64,000 nt of DNA from an uncultured Polaromonas sp. (GTDB lineage: Bacteria; Pseudomonadota; Gammaproteobacteria; Burkholderiales; Burkholderiaceae_C). Under the pieces are notes generated by a model. That model searched no databases. It was not told the DNA's origin and worked only from the letters and a program-made list of their open reading frames with translations. The DNA lies in assembly GCA_937863225.1 (NCBI GenBank), contig CALMEI010000011.1, positions 46,373 to 110,372 of the forward strand, in the 5' to 3' direction. Shown piece by piece: positions 8,764 to 19,294 of this stretch; within the stretch, counting starts at the first letter, position 1; each line of letters begins with the position of its first letter. The translations under genes were made by a program, and so were the position numbers.

Positions 8764-8810
8764 TGCCTAACGGAAGTGCTGCAAGTGGTTTGCGGCAATG
8801 ACGACAGGCC
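8764..8810 (+). promoter_or_regulatory. Structured leader before rplN
   Basis: Between the promoter and rplN, GCTGCAA (8778-8784) pairs with TTGCGGC (8790-8796) with one G-U pair and a 5-base loop. Flanking GCCT (8765-8768) and AGGC (8806-8809) can extend the structure. It may be a ribosomal-protein control element or just a 5' UTR hairpin; no known leader family is recognised. Confidence 0.35.
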
Positions 8811-8870
8811 CAAGACTGATTGAATGGATGGGTAATGCCAATCATTCGGTGCAAGTTGGGAATAATTTAA

Positions 8871-9239
8871 ATGATTCAAACAGAAACACGATTAGATGTT
8901 GCCGATAACACTGGCGCGAAGTCCGTACTGTGCATTAAAGTGCTCGGTGGTTCTAAGCGTCGCTACGCAAGCGTAGGTGATGTTATTAAAGTAAGTATTA
9001 AAGAAGCCGCACCGCGTGGCCGCGTCAAAAAAGGCGAAGTTTATAGCGCGGTTGTTGTGCGTACAGCCAAAGGGATACGTCGTGCAGACGGATCGCTGGT
9101 CAAGTTTGATGGCAATGCTGCAGTTTTGCTCAACGCCAAGTTAGAGCCTATTGGCACACGTATTTTTGGACCTGTGACGCGCGAATTGCGTACAGAAAAG
9201 TTCATGAAAATTGTGTCTTTGGCTCCTGAAGTTTTGTAA
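8871..9239 (+). CDS. rplN: 50S ribosomal protein L14
   Basis: 122 residues, full family length. Begins [20 protein letters not shown] and contains [20 protein letters not shown] and FGPVTRELR, all characteristic of uL14, which binds 23S rRNA at the subunit interface. First gene of the spc operon here. It normally follows rpsQ of the S10 operon, but a phasin gene lies upstream instead. rplX follows after 9 bp. Confidence 0.98.
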   Translation: MIQTETRLDVADNTGAKSVLCIKVLGGSKRRYASVGDVIKVSIKEAAPRGRVKKGEVYSAVVVRTAKGIRRADGSLVKFDGNAAVLLNAKLEPIGTRIFGPVTRELRTEKFMKIVSLAPEVL

Positions 9240-9248
9240 GGACGCATC

Positions 9249-9569
9249 ATGAACAAAATTCGCAAAGGCGACGAGGTTGTGGTGATTGCAGGTCGTGATA
9301 AGGGCAAACGGGGCAAAGTATCTGTTCGCCACAGCGATACGCATGTCATTGTCGACGGAATCAATACGGTTAAAAAACATGCCAAACCGAATCCGATGAA
9401 GGGTGAAACTGGCGGAATTATTGAAAAAACCATGCCCATTCACCAATCGAATATCGCAATTTTTAATGCGGCTATTGGCAAGGCGGATCGTGTGGGGGTG
9501 AAGTTGACTGCTGATGGAAAGCGCATACGCGTTTTTAAGTCCAGCGGTGAAGAAATTAAGGCAGCATAA
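9249..9569 (+). CDS. rplX: 50S ribosomal protein L24
   Basis: 106 residues with the KOW motif near the N-terminus ([21 protein letters not shown]) and [14 protein letters not shown]. uL24 is an early assembly initiator of the large subunit. Begins 9 bp after rplN and is followed by rplE after a single base, so the three are cotranscribed. Confidence 0.98.
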   Translation: MNKIRKGDEVVVIAGRDKGKRGKVSVRHSDTHVIVDGINTVKKHAKPNPMKGETGGIIEKTMPIHQSNIAIFNAAIGKADRVGVKLTADGKRIRVFKSSGEEIKAA

Positions 9570-9570
9570 G

Positions 9571-10110
9571 ATGGCACGTTTACTACAACAATACCGCGAA
9601 AAAGTTGCGCCAAGTTTGGTTGAGAAATTTGGTTATACATCGCCAATGCAAGTTCCGCGCTTAACCAAAATCACACTCAATATGGGTGTGAGCGAGGCGG
9701 TGTCTGATAAAAAAGTCATGGACAATGCGGTTGCAGACTTGACAAAAATAGCGGGCCAAAAACCAGTTGTTACTTTGGCTAAAAAGCCAATTGCTGGTTT
9801 TAAGATTCGTGAAGGTCAGGCAATTGGTTGCATGGTTACTTTGCGTGGCGAGCAAATGTGGGAATTCTTGGATCGGTTCATTACCGTAGCTTTGCCTCGT
9901 GTTAGAGATTTTCGTGGTATTTCTGGGCGCTCTTTTGATGGACGAGGTAATTACAACATCGGTGTTAAAGAGCAAATTATTTTTCCTGAAATTGAGTATG
10001 ACAAAGTGGACGCTTTGCGCGGTCTCAATATCAGTATTACCACAACGGCTAAGACTGATGACGAGTGCAAGGCACTTCTATCGGCATTCCGTTTCCCGTT
10101 CAAAAATTGA
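9571..10110 (+). CDS. rplE: 50S ribosomal protein L5
   Basis: 179 residues. Begins [16 protein letters not shown] and contains [34 protein letters not shown] and RDFRGIS, as in uL5, which binds 5S rRNA in the central protuberance. The ATG at 9571, one base after the rplX stop, gives the family length; the frame is open further upstream inside rplX. In E. coli, S8 represses the spc operon at the start of this gene. Confidence 0.98.
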   Translation: MARLLQQYREKVAPSLVEKFGYTSPMQVPRLTKITLNMGVSEAVSDKKVMDNAVADLTKIAGQKPVVTLAKKPIAGFKIREGQAIGCMVTLRGEQMWEFLDRFITVALPRVRDFRGISGRSFDGRGNYNIGVKEQIIFPEIEYDKVDALRGLNISITTTAKTDDECKALLSAFRFPFKN

Positions 10111-10118
10111 GGTGGCAC

Positions 10119-10424
10119 GTGGCTAAACAAGCATTAATTCAACGAGAGCTCAAGCGCGATAAATTGGTCGCAAAATACGCAAAAGTGCATGCCGCAAATA
10201 AGGCAATTGCCAGCGATCTGAATGCAACTGAAGAGCAGCGCGCAGCGGCTCGTTTGGTATTGCAAAAGATTCCTCGTAACGCTAACCCTACGCGTCAACG
10301 CAATCGTTGCTCTATCACAGGTCGCCCTCGTGGCACGTTCCGTCAATTCGGTTTGGCGCGTGCCAAGATCCGTGAGATGGCTTTCGCTGGGAATATTCCC
10401 GGTATCACTAAAGCCAGCTGGTAA
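10119..10424 (+). CDS. rpsN: 30S ribosomal protein S14
   Basis: 101 residues starting at GTG 10119 ([17 protein letters not shown]). It contains [20 protein letters not shown] and [19 protein letters not shown]. This is the long, zinc-free form of S14, since it lacks the C-x2-C-x12-C-x2-C ribbon. The GTG sits 8 bp after the rplE stop and gives the standard length. Confidence 0.97.
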   Translation: MAKQALIQRELKRDKLVAKYAKVHAANKAIASDLNATEEQRAAARLVLQKIPRNANPTRQRNRCSITGRPRGTFRQFGLARAKIREMAFAGNIPGITKASW

Positions 10425-10439
10425 GTCAGGAGATTAAAC

Positions 10440-10835
10440 ATGAGTATGAGTGATCCAATCGCCGACTTGCTAACTCGCATACGCAATGCGCAGATGGTGT
10501 CGAAACCAACAGTAACAGTTCCTTCTTCCAAGGTGAAGGCTGCGATTGTTCAGGTGTTAAAAGATGAGGGCTACATCGACAGCTATCAGGTTAAGACTGA
10601 AGGCGGTAAGGCTGAATTAGAAATCACGTTGAAGTATTACGCAGGACGCCCTGTTATAGAGCGAATCGAGCGTGTAAGTCGTCCTGGCTTGCGTGTGTAC
10701 AAAGGTCGTGATGATATTCCACAAGTTCAAAATGGATTGGGTGTGGCAATTGTGACTACCCCTCAAGGTGTAATGACAGATCGCAAAGCGCGTACTACCG
10801 GTGTCGGTGGTGAAGTGTTGTGCTACGTCGCATAA
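10440..10835 (+). CDS. rpsH: 30S ribosomal protein S8
   Basis: 131 residues, beginning [18 protein letters not shown] and ending with [19 protein letters not shown], the C-terminal signature of uS8. It binds the central domain of 16S rRNA and in enterobacteria autoregulates the spc operon. 15 bp after rpsN with a good ribosome-binding site (CAGGAG). Confidence 0.98.
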   Translation: MSMSDPIADLLTRIRNAQMVSKPTVTVPSSKVKAAIVQVLKDEGYIDSYQVKTEGGKAELEITLKYYAGRPVIERIERVSRPGLRVYKGRDDIPQVQNGLGVAIVTTPQGVMTDRKARTTGVGGEVLCYVA

Positions 10836-10867
10836 TAAATATTTGCACGGCACACAGGAGAAAATAA

Positions 10868-11401
10868 ATGTCACGAATAGCAAAAATGCCAGTGTCAATT
10901 CCTTCGGGCGTTGAGGTGGTGATTAAAGATGGTCAAGTGAGTGTTAAAGGATCTGGCGGTGTATTGTCGCTGGCTAACAATGCTTTGGTTAATATTGTGA
11001 GCAATGCAGGTATCCTGACATTTGCACCACAAAACGATTCGCGTGAGGCGAATGCCATGTCAGGCACGATGCGTCAGTTGGTTAACAACATGATCATTGG
11101 CGTCACAAAAGGATTTGAGAAAAAATTGACTTTAATTGGGGTTGGTTACAAAGCCACTTCTTCAGCCAATGCCTTAAATTTGGCGGTGGGCTACTCTCAC
11201 CCTGTTAACAAAGAAATGCCAGCTGGTATAAAGGTTGAAACACCTACGCCTACTGAAATTATTATCAAGGGTGCAGATCGTCAACGTGTGGGTCAAATTG
11301 CGGCTGAGATTCGTGCTGTTCGCCCCCCAGAGCCTTACAAAGGCAAAGGAATCCGTTATTCAGACGAGACAATTTCAATCAAAGAGACTAAGAAGAAATA
11401 A
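10868..11401 (+). CDS. rplF: 50S ribosomal protein L6
   Basis: 177 residues. Begins [17 protein letters not shown]; contains LIGVGYKA in the middle and [13 protein letters not shown] at the C-terminus, diagnostic of uL6, which binds near the sarcin-ricin loop. An ACAGGAG ribosome-binding site precedes the ATG. Confidence 0.98.
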   Translation: MSRIAKMPVSIPSGVEVVIKDGQVSVKGSGGVLSLANNALVNIVSNAGILTFAPQNDSREANAMSGTMRQLVNNMIIGVTKGFEKKLTLIGVGYKATSSANALNLAVGYSHPVNKEMPAGIKVETPTPTEIIIKGADRQRVGQIAAEIRAVRPPEPYKGKGIRYSDETISIKETKKK

Positions 11402-11412
11402 GGATCTGCAAT

Positions 11413-11778
11413 ATGTTGACCAAAAAAGAACAACGTTTACGCCGGTCACGTCAGACTCGCATTCGCATTGCTACGCAAGGCGTGGCTCGTCTCACGGTAA
11501 ACCGTACAAACTCACATATTTACGCATCCGTAATTTCAGGATGCGGCACGAAAGTGCTTGCAACAGCTTCAACAACGCAGGAGTCTGTTCGCGCTCTATT
11601 GGGCGCTGCGGGCAAGGCTGGCGACGTTGATGCAGCCAAGGCTGTGGGTAAAGTTATCGCAGAAAAAGCAAAAGCGGCAGGCATTGAAAAAGTAGCTTTT
11701 GACAGAGCTGGTTATGCATATCATGGTCGCGTCAAAGCTTTGGCTGATGCAGCTCGTGAAGCTGGCATGCAGTTTTAA
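11413..11778 (+). CDS. rplR: 50S ribosomal protein L18
   Basis: 121 residues. Begins [19 protein letters not shown]; contains [15 protein letters not shown] and the C-terminal [23 protein letters not shown], as in uL18, a 5S rRNA-binding protein of the central protuberance. Confidence 0.98.
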   Translation: MLTKKEQRLRRSRQTRIRIATQGVARLTVNRTNSHIYASVISGCGTKVLATASTTQESVRALLGAAGKAGDVDAAKAVGKVIAEKAKAAGIEKVAFDRAGYAYHGRVKALADAAREAGMQF

Positions 11779-11805
11779 GCTTAATAAGCAAAATAGGAAA
11801 ATCAC

Positions 11806-12330
11806 ATGGCAAAAGTACAAGCAAAAATGCAGGGTAAAGCAGACGGTCCAGAAGACGGCATGCGCGAAAAGATGATTGCCATCAATCGCGTAACTAAAGT
11901 TGTAAAAGGTGGTCGTATTCTTGGTTTTGCAGCACTCACAGTTGTTGGCGATGGCGATGGTCGCGTCGGCATGGGTAAAGGCAAGTCTAAAGAGGTGCCA
12001 ACTGCTGTACAAAAAGCAATGGAAGAATCTCGTCGCCAGTTGGTGAAGGTGTCCCTGAAAAATGGTTCAATTCACCACAAAGTGATGGGTCATCATGGTG
12101 CTGCCAATGTGATGTTGGCGCCTGCACCCAAAGGTACTGGCATTATTGCTGGTGGTCCAATGCGTGCAGTTTTTGAAGTTGTGGGTGTCACGGATATTGT
12201 GGCGAAGAGCCATGGATCAAGCAATCCATACAACATGGTACGCGCCACATTAGATGCTTTGCAAAAAGCTACCACACCGGCTAATGTTGCTGCTAAACGT
12301 GGCAAAAGTGTCGAAGATATATTTGCTTAA
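11806..12330 (+). CDS. rpsE: 30S ribosomal protein S5
   Basis: 174 residues. Contains [39 protein letters not shown] and [18 protein letters not shown], the S5 double-stranded RNA-binding and C-terminal domains. It takes part in decoding fidelity. The N-terminus ([18 protein letters not shown]) is short and polar, as in other Burkholderiales. Confidence 0.98.
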   Translation: MAKVQAKMQGKADGPEDGMREKMIAINRVTKVVKGGRILGFAALTVVGDGDGRVGMGKGKSKEVPTAVQKAMEESRRQLVKVSLKNGSIHHKVMGHHGAANVMLAPAPKGTGIIAGGPMRAVFEVVGVTDIVAKSHGSSNPYNMVRATLDALQKATTPANVAAKRGKSVEDIFA

Positions 12331-12343
12331 TTGGATCATCAAG

Positions 12344-12526
12344 ATGACAACACAAAAAACTGTCAAGCTGCAATTGGTGCGTAGCCCAATTGGCTGTAAA
12401 GAGTCTCATCGTGCGACAGTGCGCGGATTGGGTTTGCGCAAACTGCATAGCACCAGTGAATTAGTTGATACACCTGCGGTACGTGGAATGATCAACAAAA
12501 TTGACTACATGGTCAAAGTACTTTAA
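12344..12526 (+). CDS. rpmD: 50S ribosomal protein L30
   Basis: 60 residues from the ATG at 12344 ([18 protein letters not shown]). Contains [20 protein letters not shown], the uL30 signature. The open frame extends further upstream inside rpsE, but the family length and homology fix this start, 13 bp after the rpsE stop. Confidence 0.97.
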   Translation: MTTQKTVKLQLVRSPIGCKESHRATVRGLGLRKLHSTSELVDTPAVRGMINKIDYMVKVL

Positions 12527-12536
12527 GAGGCAAGCG

Positions 12537-12977
12537 ATGGAATTAAATAACATCAAACCAGCTGATGGAGCAAAGCACTACAAACGTCGTGTTGGTCGCG
12601 GAATCGGCTCTGGTATTGGAAAGACGGCAGGTCGTGGTCATAAAGGACAAAAATCACGCACAGGCGGCTATCACAAAGTAGGCTTTGAGGGTGGTCAAAT
12701 GCCAATGCAACGTCGATTGCCAAAACGCGGCTTCAAGTCGCATTTGCTTAAATACAATGCTGAAATTACTTTAAGCGCATTGGATTTGCTTGGACAAGCT
12801 GAAGTTGATGTGTTGGCATTAAAACAAGCAGGATTGGTGTCTGAGCAGGTAAAAGTCGTTAAGGTTATCAAATCAGGTGACATCAAACGCGCAGTTAAGT
12901 TGACGGGCATTGGTGCAACTGTGGGCGCAAAAGCGGCTATTGAAAATGCTGGTGGCAGTATTGTCGCGTTGGCTTAA
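12537..12977 (+). CDS. rplO: 50S ribosomal protein L15
   Basis: 146 residues from ATG 12537, which follows AAGAGGCAAGCG and gives [20 protein letters not shown]. Contains [20 protein letters not shown] and [18 protein letters not shown], the uL15 glycine-rich N-terminal extension. The ten bases between rpmD and rplO carry the ribosome-binding site. Confidence 0.97.
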   Translation: MELNNIKPADGAKHYKRRVGRGIGSGIGKTAGRGHKGQKSRTGGYHKVGFEGGQMPMQRRLPKRGFKSHLLKYNAEITLSALDLLGQAEVDVLALKQAGLVSEQVKVVKVIKSGDIKRAVKLTGIGATVGAKAAIENAGGSIVALA

Positions 12978-13004
12978 TCTGTACTGATTCAACAGGATTT
13001 CAAA

Positions 13005-14324
13005 GTGGCTACTAGCGCAAAGACATTGGCAAAAACTGACAAGTATGGCGATTTACGTCGCCGCTTGATATTTTTGCTTTTGGCGTTGGTGGTGTACAGG
13101 CTGGGTGCTCATATCCCAGTACCTGGAATCAATCCAGATGCTTTGCAAGAATTCTTTAAACAGCAAGAGGGCGGAATATTGAATTTAATCAATATGTTCT
13201 CTGGTGGCGCTTTATCGAGGTTTACAATTTTTGCGCTGGGCATCATGCCCTACATCTCTGCATCCATCATCATGCAGTTATTGGGATACGTTGTACCAGC
13301 TTTTGAGCAAATGAAAAAAGAAGGTGAAGCTGGTCGTAGAAAAATCACTCAATACACAAGATATGGCACGCTGGGTTTGGCTTTGTTTCAAACTTTAAGC
13401 ATTGCCATAGCACTTGAAAGCTCGCCTGGCATGGTGATAGATCCTGGCATGGGTTTTCGCATGACCACTGTTGTCAGCCTAACAGCAGGAACCATGTTTC
13501 TGATGTGGTTGGGTGAGCAAATTACTGAGCGCGGGTTGGGCAATGGTATTTCAATTTTAATTTTTGCAGGTATTGCCGCGGGATTGCCAAGTGCTATTGG
13601 TGGCTTGTCTGAATTGGTTCGTACAGGTGCTATGAATGTATTTGTAGCAATTGTCATTGTTGCGGTGGTTGTACTGGTAACCTATTTTGTTGTTTTTGTT
13701 GAGCGTGGGCAGAGAAAAATATTGGTTAACTATGCTCGCCGTCAAGTTGGCAACAAGGTTTATGGCGGTCAATCTTCTCATTTGCCTTTGAAGCTCAATA
13801 TGGCGGGTGTGATACCCCCAATATTTGCTTCGTCAATTATTCTGTTGCCTGCTACTTTGGTAAGTTGGCTCAGCACCGGTGATTCGATGCGTTGGTTGAA
13901 AGATGCTGCAGCCATGCTGGCTCCAGGACAACCAATCTATGTGATGTTTTACGCGGCAGCAATTATTTTCTTCTGCTTTTTCTATACAGCTTTGGTCTTC
14001 AACAGCAGGGAAACTGCTGATAATTTGAAGAAAAGTGGTGCTTTTGTCCCTGGTATTCGTCCAGGTGATCAAACTGCAAAATATATAGACAAAATACTTT
14101 TGAGATTAACTTTTGTCGGTGCTTTGTATATCACGTTCGTTTGTTTGTTGCCAGAATTTTTGATTTTAAAATATAATGTTCCGTTCTATTTTGGCGGCAC
14201 TTCTCTGTTGATTATTGTGGTAGTGACCATGGATTTCATGGCACAAGTACAAAACTATCTGATGTCCCAGCAATATGACTCATTATTGAAGAAGGCGAAT
14301 TTTAAAACGTCGTTAGGTTCATAA
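13005..14324 (+). CDS. secY: Preprotein translocase subunit SecY
   Basis: 439 residues with about ten membrane segments, full length for SecY. Recognisable parts: [46 protein letters not shown], and the C-terminal [29 protein letters not shown] split over the last cytoplasmic loops. It forms the protein-conducting channel of the inner membrane. The start is GTG at 13005 with CAGGATTT upstream. Standard place between rplO and infA/rpmJ. Confidence 0.98.
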   Translation: MATSAKTLAKTDKYGDLRRRLIFLLLALVVYRLGAHIPVPGINPDALQEFFKQQEGGILNLINMFSGGALSRFTIFALGIMPYISASIIMQLLGYVVPAFEQMKKEGEAGRRKITQYTRYGTLGLALFQTLSIAIALESSPGMVIDPGMGFRMTTVVSLTAGTMFLMWLGEQITERGLGNGISILIFAGIAAGLPSAIGGLSELVRTGAMNVFVAIVIVAVVVLVTYFVVFVERGQRKILVNYARRQVGNKVYGGQSSHLPLKLNMAGVIPPIFASSIILLPATLVSWLSTGDSMRWLKDAAAMLAPGQPIYVMFYAAAIIFFCFFYTALVFNSRETADNLKKSGAFVPGIRPGDQTAKYIDKILLRLTFVGALYITFVCLLPEFLILKYNVPFYFGGTSLLIIVVVTMDFMAQVQNYLMSQQYDSLLKKANFKTSLGS

Positions 14325-14329
14325 TTAAT

Positions 14330-14548
14330 ATGTCAAAAGACGACGTTATACAAATGGCAGGTGAAATTGTAGAAAATTTGCCAAATGCAACATTCAGGGT
14401 CAAGTTAGAGAATGGGCATATCGTCTTAGGACATATATCTGGAAAAATGCGAATGCACTACATTCGAATTTTGCCTGGTGATAAGGTTACAGTTGAATTG
14501 ACGCCCTATGATTTAACAAGGGCTAGGATTGTATTTCGCGCTAAGTAA
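14330..14548 (+). CDS. infA: Translation initiation factor IF-1
   Basis: 72 residues, complete: an OB-fold protein with [38 protein letters not shown] and [13 protein letters not shown]. It starts 5 bp after the secY stop. Placement of infA between secY and rpmJ is usual in betaproteobacteria and differs from E. coli, where infA is elsewhere. Confidence 0.98.
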   Translation: MSKDDVIQMAGEIVENLPNATFRVKLENGHIVLGHISGKMRMHYIRILPGDKVTVELTPYDLTRARIVFRAK

Positions 14549-14577
14549 GCGCTTGGTTAGTAAATTAGGAGAATGCA

Positions 14578-14691
14578 ATGAAAGTTTCGGCTTCGGTCAA
14601 AAAAATTTGCCGCAACTGCAAGATCATCCGCCGTAAAGGTGTTGTTCGTGTTATCTGTACTGATGCACGTCACAAGCAACGCCAAGGTTGA
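14578..14691 (+). CDS. rpmJ: 50S ribosomal protein L36
   Basis: A 37-residue gene. Translation gives [20 protein letters not shown] followed by a tail with one more Cys and His ([11 protein letters not shown]). The C-x2-C ... C-x4-H zinc ligands mark the zinc-binding form of bL36. The ribosome-binding site TAGGAG lies 7 bp before the ATG. Confidence 0.98.
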   Translation: MKVSASVKKICRNCKIIRRKGVVRVICTDARHKQRQG

Positions 14692-14724
14692 TTTAGTAAG
14701 TTATTTGACGCATATAGGACACTT

Positions 14725-15090
14725 ATGGCACGTATAGCAGGTATTAATATTCCTCAGCATCAACATGCTGAGATTGGTTTAACGGCAATCTTTGGTATTG
14801 GACGTACGCGCGCACGCAAAATTTGTGTGGCGTGTGATATCGCTTATTCTAAGAAAATCAAAGATTTAACTGACGGTGATTTGGAAAAAATTCGTGATCA
14901 AATCGCTGCTTTCACTATAGAAGGTGATTTGCGTCGTGAGACAACCATGAACATCAAGCGTTTGATGGATATTGGTTGTTACAGAGGTTTTCGCCATCGC
15001 CGTGGCTTGCCTATGCGAGGCCAAAGGACACGCACCAATGCGCGAACTCGCAAGGGTCCACGCAAAGCAGCAGCTTCATTGAAAAAATAA
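14725..15090 (+). CDS. rpsM: 30S ribosomal protein S13
   Basis: 121 residues. Begins [20 protein letters not shown]; contains [33 protein letters not shown] and [12 protein letters not shown], all S13 signatures. It is the first gene of the alpha operon and sits at the small-subunit head, contacting L5. Confidence 0.98.
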   Translation: MARIAGINIPQHQHAEIGLTAIFGIGRTRARKICVACDIAYSKKIKDLTDGDLEKIRDQIAAFTIEGDLRRETTMNIKRLMDIGCYRGFRHRRGLPMRGQRTRTNARTRKGPRKAAASLKK

Positions 15091-15106
15091 CGGGTAGAAC
15101 TACATC

Positions 15107-15511
15107 ATGGCAAAATCACCAGCCAATAGCGCAGCACAACGCGTACGTAAAAAAGTTCGCAAGAACGTAGCAGATGGCATTGCGCACGTGCATGCATCTT
15201 TTAACAACACCATCATTACGATCACTGATCGCCAAGGCAATTCATTGGCATGGGCGTCATCAGGTGGTCAAGGATTCAAAGGCTCACGCAAATCAACTCC
15301 TTTTGCAGCGCAAGTTGCTTCGGAAGTTGCTGGACGTGCAGCTATTGAGCAAGGCATCAAAAACGTTGATGTCGAAATTAAAGGCCCTGGCCCTGGTCGT
15401 GAATCATCTGTTCGTGCACTTGGTGCATTGGGTATTCGCATCAACTCTATTGCTGATGTGACACCTGTCCCGCATAACGGATGCAGACCACAAAAGCGTC
15501 GTCGTATTTAA
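15107..15511 (+). CDS. rpsK: 30S ribosomal protein S11
   Basis: 134 residues. Contains [39 protein letters not shown] and [18 protein letters not shown], the C-terminal uS11 signature. Lies in the platform of the small subunit near the mRNA exit. rpsD follows after an unusually long 116-bp gap. Confidence 0.98.
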   Translation: MAKSPANSAAQRVRKKVRKNVADGIAHVHASFNNTIITITDRQGNSLAWASSGGQGFKGSRKSTPFAAQVASEVAGRAAIEQGIKNVDVEIKGPGPGRESSVRALGALGIRINSIADVTPVPHNGCRPQKRRRI

Positions 15512-15561
15512 ATAAGAATAAATTTCTAATTTAAATTTTTACTATTTCTTCAAGCCCACCG

Positions 15562-15606
15562 CTACCAACGATTAGTTGATAGCTCCCACAGCCAGTCCTG
15601 TGGTAG
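15562..15606 (+). promoter_or_regulatory. Alternative hairpins before rpsD (possible S4 control element)
   Basis: In the 116-bp rpsK-rpsD gap, CCACAG (15586-15591) pairs with CTGTGG (15598-15603), while CTACCA (15562-15567) can instead pair with TGGTAG (15601-15606). The two pairings share bases and exclude each other, which would suit a switch. In E. coli S4 represses its operon through a leader pseudoknot before rpsM, so an rpsD-proximal site would be a different position. Confidence 0.35.
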
Positions 15607-15627
15607 ACGATTTATAAGGATATTCAA

Positions 15628-16251
15628 GTGGCACGTTACCTAGGCCCTAAAGCCAAACTATCACGCCGTGAAGGCACAGATTTATTCTTGAAGAGCGCTC
15701 GCCGCTCTATCAGCGATAAAGCAAAATTCGACTCTAAACCTGGTCAGCACGGACGCACTTCAGGCGCTCGCACATCTGATTTCGGTTTGCAATTGCGTGA
15801 AAAACAAAAAGTCAAACGCATGTACGGTATTTTGGAACGTCAATTCCGTCGCTATTTTGCTGAAGCTGATCGTCGCAAGGGAAATACAGGCGCGAACTTA
15901 TTGACCTTGCTTGAATCACGTTTGGACAATGTGGTTTATCGCATGGGTTTTGGTTCTACACGTGCAGAAGCACGCCAATTGGTATCGCATAAAGCCATGA
16001 CGGTCAATGGACAAAGCGTCAATATTCCTTCTTACTCCGTTAAATCTGGCGACGTGATTGCCGTTCGTGAAAAGTCAAAAGCTCAAGCCCGCATTACTGA
16101 AGCGTTGCAATTGGCGACGCAAGTTGGCATGCCTGCTTGGGTTGAGGTTAATGTTGATAAGGCGTCCGGCACATTCAAAAAATCACCTGACCGCGATGAG
16201 TTTGGTGCTGATATCAATGAATCGCTCATTGTTGAGTTGTATTCTCGCTAA
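15628..16251 (+). CDS. rpsD: 30S ribosomal protein S4
   Basis: 207 residues from GTG 15628 ([20 protein letters not shown]). Contains [40 protein letters not shown] and the S4 RNA-binding domain ([15 protein letters not shown]). Initiates 16S rRNA assembly. The ribosome-binding site ATAAGGAT lies upstream of the GTG. Confidence 0.98.
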   Translation: MARYLGPKAKLSRREGTDLFLKSARRSISDKAKFDSKPGQHGRTSGARTSDFGLQLREKQKVKRMYGILERQFRRYFAEADRRKGNTGANLLTLLESRLDNVVYRMGFGSTRAEARQLVSHKAMTVNGQSVNIPSYSVKSGDVIAVREKSKAQARITEALQLATQVGMPAWVEVNVDKASGTFKKSPDRDEFGADINESLIVELYSR

Positions 16252-16354
16252 GAATCATTTTAATTAGTCCTTAAGCTTGCGCCGCATTTGCAGGTTTGAG
16301 GGCTTCACCAGCCTTACCGGCGTAACGAGCTGGGGGTATTGAGAGGAAATTAAT

Positions 16355-17347
16355 ATGCAAGCAAATTTGTTGAAACCAAAAGCCATTCACGTTGAACAGC
16401 TCAGCGCCAATCGTGCCAAGGTAACTTTGGAACCCTTTGAGCGTGGCTATGGCCATACACTTGGTAATGCACTGCGTCGTGTATTGTTGTCATCAATGGT
16501 TGGTTACGCACCTACAGAGGTTACTATTGCAGGTGTTTTGCATGAATACTCATCTATCGATGGCGTACAAGAAGATGTCGTGAATATCTTGTTGAACCTT
16601 AAGGGAGTGGTTTTCAAACTCCACAACCGTGATGAGGTGACTTTAAGCCTACGCAAAGACGGTGAAGGTGCTGTAACAGCTGCAGACATTCAAACACCGC
16701 ATGATGTTGAAATCGTCAATCCTGAGCACATCATCGCTAATTTATCGCAAGGCGGTAAGTTGGATATGCAAATTAAGATTGAAAAAGGCCGCGGTTACGT
16801 GCCCGGTACCATGCGTCGTTTTGGCGACGAGCCTAACAAATCTATCGGTCGCATTGTTCTCGATGCCTCTTTTTCCCCAGTATCGCGAGTCAGCTATTCT
16901 GTAGAAAGTGCTCGTGTAGAACAGCGTACCGATTTGGATAAATTGGTCATCGAAATTGAAACCAATGGCGCAATCAATGCGGAAGATGCAGTGCGTTCTT
17001 CAGCAAAAATTTTGGTAGAGCAATTGGCTGTATTTGCGCAACTTGAAGGCAGCGAATTGGCCGCATTTGATGCACCTAATTCAGCACGCAATGCACAACA
17101 GTTTGACCCACTGCTGTTGCGTCCAGTGGACGAACTCGAGCTCACTGTTCGTTCTGCCAACTGTCTCAAAGCAGAAAACATTTACTACATTGGTGATTTG
17201 ATTCAACGCTCTGAAAATGAATTGTTAAAAACACCAAATTTAGGTCGTAAATCGCTCAATGAAATCAAAGAGGTATTGGCATCTCGTGGTTTGACTTTGG
17301 GCATGAAACTTGAAAGCTGGCCACCAGCTGGTTTGGATAAACCATAA
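16355..17347 (+). CDS. rpoA: DNA-directed RNA polymerase alpha subunit
   Basis: 330 residues. The N-terminal assembly domain shows [20 protein letters not shown] and [16 protein letters not shown]; the linker lies around residues 235-250; the C-terminal DNA- and activator-binding domain shows [20 protein letters not shown] and [20 protein letters not shown]. Start fixed by the ribosome-binding site GAGAGGAAA before the ATG. Standard alpha-operon position between rpsD and rplQ. Confidence 0.98.
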   Translation: MQANLLKPKAIHVEQLSANRAKVTLEPFERGYGHTLGNALRRVLLSSMVGYAPTEVTIAGVLHEYSSIDGVQEDVVNILLNLKGVVFKLHNRDEVTLSLRKDGEGAVTAADIQTPHDVEIVNPEHIIANLSQGGKLDMQIKIEKGRGYVPGTMRRFGDEPNKSIGRIVLDASFSPVSRVSYSVESARVEQRTDLDKLVIEIETNGAINAEDAVRSSAKILVEQLAVFAQLEGSELAAFDAPNSARNAQQFDPLLLRPVDELELTVRSANCLKAENIYYIGDLIQRSENELLKTPNLGRKSLNEIKEVLASRGLTLGMKLESWPPAGLDKP

Positions 17348-17425
17348 TCAACAATAAACAACCATTGACTTGGTTGCAATATCGGACAGTACCTGATACG
17401 GCTGTCCACTTATAAGGAAAATACC

Positions 17426-17824
17426 ATGCGTCACGGATACGGATTAAGAAAATTAAACAGAACCAGCGAACATCGTTTAGCGATGCTGCGCAACATGATG
17501 AACTCACTCATCGAGCATGAAGTCATCAAAACAACTTTGCCTAAAGCAAAAGAATTGCGTCGTGTGATTGAGCCAATGATTACATTGGCAAAAACACCTA
17601 GCTTGTCCAACAAGCGCATGGCGTTTAACCGTCTGCGAGACCGCGATTCAGTTGTCAAGTTATTCGCCGATTTAGGACCCCGTTTCGCAACTCGTCCTGG
17701 TGGTTATACGCGCATTTTGAAAATGGGATTCCGCGTTGGTGACAATGCTCCCATGGCGCTGGTCGAATTGGTTGATCGTCCTGATACAACAGCAGTTGTT
17801 GCCAACGCCGAAGCGCAAGCTTGA
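17426..17824 (+). CDS. rplQ: 50S ribosomal protein L17
   Basis: 132 residues. Begins [20 protein letters not shown] and contains [17 protein letters not shown] and [20 protein letters not shown], diagnostic of bL17. Last protein gene of the alpha operon. The initiator tRNA gene begins only 26 bp after its stop, so the two may share transcripts. Confidence 0.98.
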   Translation: MRHGYGLRKLNRTSEHRLAMLRNMMNSLIEHEVIKTTLPKAKELRRVIEPMITLAKTPSLSNKRMAFNRLRDRDSVVKLFADLGPRFATRPGGYTRILKMGFRVGDNAPMALVELVDRPDTTAVVANAEAQA

Positions 17825-17850
17825 TAACTCTGTTAAAATAGAACTCTTAA

Positions 17851-17927
<77 letters not shown>

Positions 17928-17933
17928 CTTAAT

Positions 17934-17961
17934 AAAAAGCCCGCCCTCGGTGGGCTTTTTT
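17934..17961 (+). terminator. Rho-independent terminator after tRNA-fMet
   Basis: AAAAAGCCCGCC pairs with GGTGGGCTTTTT (one G-U pair) around a 3-base loop CTC, followed by T residues. It ends the alpha operon/tRNA unit 7 bp after the tRNA 3' end. Confidence 0.85.
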
Positions 17962-18017
17962 GTATTTGTGAATCTACCCCCTCACAATATGGTTTGCAAG
18001 AGATTGATAAATTCGAT

Positions 18018-19232
18018 TCAATTTTTGGAAATCAGCGCTTTTAATTTTTGCAATTTGGGGTAAACCATCGGTACAGTCAACATGGTGCTAGCAACGGCCA
18101 TGAGAAGTAAAGCAGTGAAGGTTTCATTGGTGATGATGTCTTTGTCCAATAAAATATTGACAAAAATTATCATGATCAAAGCTTTGGTTTGCAAAAGCCA
18201 ACCAATGATAGAAGCTTCACCAGTGCCCCATTTTAAAACCTTACCAGCAAGGTGAATTCCCGCTAACTTGCCAGAAACTGAGGCTAATAACAAGATGGCA
18301 GCAGCAGCAAATACCATCGCTCCACCAACTGTCCAATTGGTTTTTAAGCCGGTACTCAAGAAGAAAACTGGCATGATGACCAGCAACACGTGTTGTCGCA
18401 ACATGTCCATCCTGTCTTGATTGAACCAATGTGCATCCATCACCGCGCCGGCCAAAAATGCACCTACCATAAAGTGCAAGCCGGACCAATCGGCTGCCAA
18501 ACTACATATGACGAGCCAAACTAATGCCACATACCAGCGGTCTCGTTCTTCTAACGCAACCATTAACTTGCGATAAGCGATTGTCATAACTGCAAACACG
18601 ACAAAAAAGCCCAATTGTCGACCTACGCGTGTCCAATCTAACAAGATAATTGCCAATACGCCCCAAATGGCAATGTCATCTAAGCTGGCGTAACGCAATA
18701 TGCGCTGTCCAATGGGTTGTCGCAAAATGCCTAACTTTTCCATCAGCAAAATAAGTATGGGTAGCGCTGTGACCGCACAAGCCATACCAATGCCCAATAT
18801 AAATTGCCAAGTCATTGCTTTGGTGCCCATCCAAGCTGAATCAGCCATGGGTCCCACCAAGAATGTCACAGCTGCCACACACCCAAATAGCAACGGTGTA
18901 CCCAAAGCCAAGCCTGCTGTGATGGTGCTTTCGCGTCTGTGCTCCCAAGCTTTTTTCAAATCAAGCTCTACGCCAGCTATCATCACGAACAGCATCACTG
19001 CCCACCAAGCAATGCCGTTGAGCGACTGCACGACTTGTGGGTTAAAAACAAATTTGTAATAGTCAGGGTAAGCCGCTCCCAATATGCCCGGACCTAACAA
19101 AATACCAGCAATAATTTGCACCACTACCAGTGGGGCATAGTAGTCAGCTTTAGCCACACGCCAGACGAAATAAGGCAAGCTGAAAATAATCAGCATGGCG
19201 ATCAGAAAAATCTCCGTGGTGCTCTTTTCCAT
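18018..19232 (-). CDS. Cation:proton antiporter, CPA2/Kef-type membrane domain
   Basis: 404 residues, almost entirely membrane segments (about eleven to twelve). Motifs of the Na+/H+ exchanger family are visible: GILLGPGILG near the N-terminus, MIAGVELDLKKAW, SLDDIAIWGVLAIILL with the paired acidic residues of the transport core, and FMVGAFLAGAVM. No cytoplasmic TrkA-N/RCK domain follows, so it is a stand-alone transporter rather than a full KefB/C. Ion (K+ or Na+) cannot be told. Monocistronic, convergent with the alpha operon. Confidence 0.85.
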   Translation of the reverse strand: MEKSTTEIFLIAMLIIFSLPYFVWRVAKADYYAPLVVVQIIAGILLGPGILGAAYPDYYKFVFNPQVVQSLNGIAWWAVMLFVMIAGVELDLKKAWEHRRESTITAGLALGTPLLFGCVAAVTFLVGPMADSAWMGTKAMTWQFILGIGMACAVTALPILILLMEKLGILRQPIGQRILRYASLDDIAIWGVLAIILLDWTRVGRQLGFFVVFAVMTIAYRKLMVALEERDRWYVALVWLVICSLAADWSGLHFMVGAFLAGAVMDAHWFNQDRMDMLRQHVLLVIMPVFFLSTGLKTNWTVGGAMVFAAAAILLLASVSGKLAGIHLAGKVLKWGTGEASIIGWLLQTKALIMIIFVNILLDKDIITNETFTALLLMAVASTMLTVPMVYPKLQKLKALISKN

Positions 19233-19294
19233 GATGTCAAACCATAGTCACTCAAACAATAAAACCAATAACTTCAAGTCAGAATGTGCAAAAT

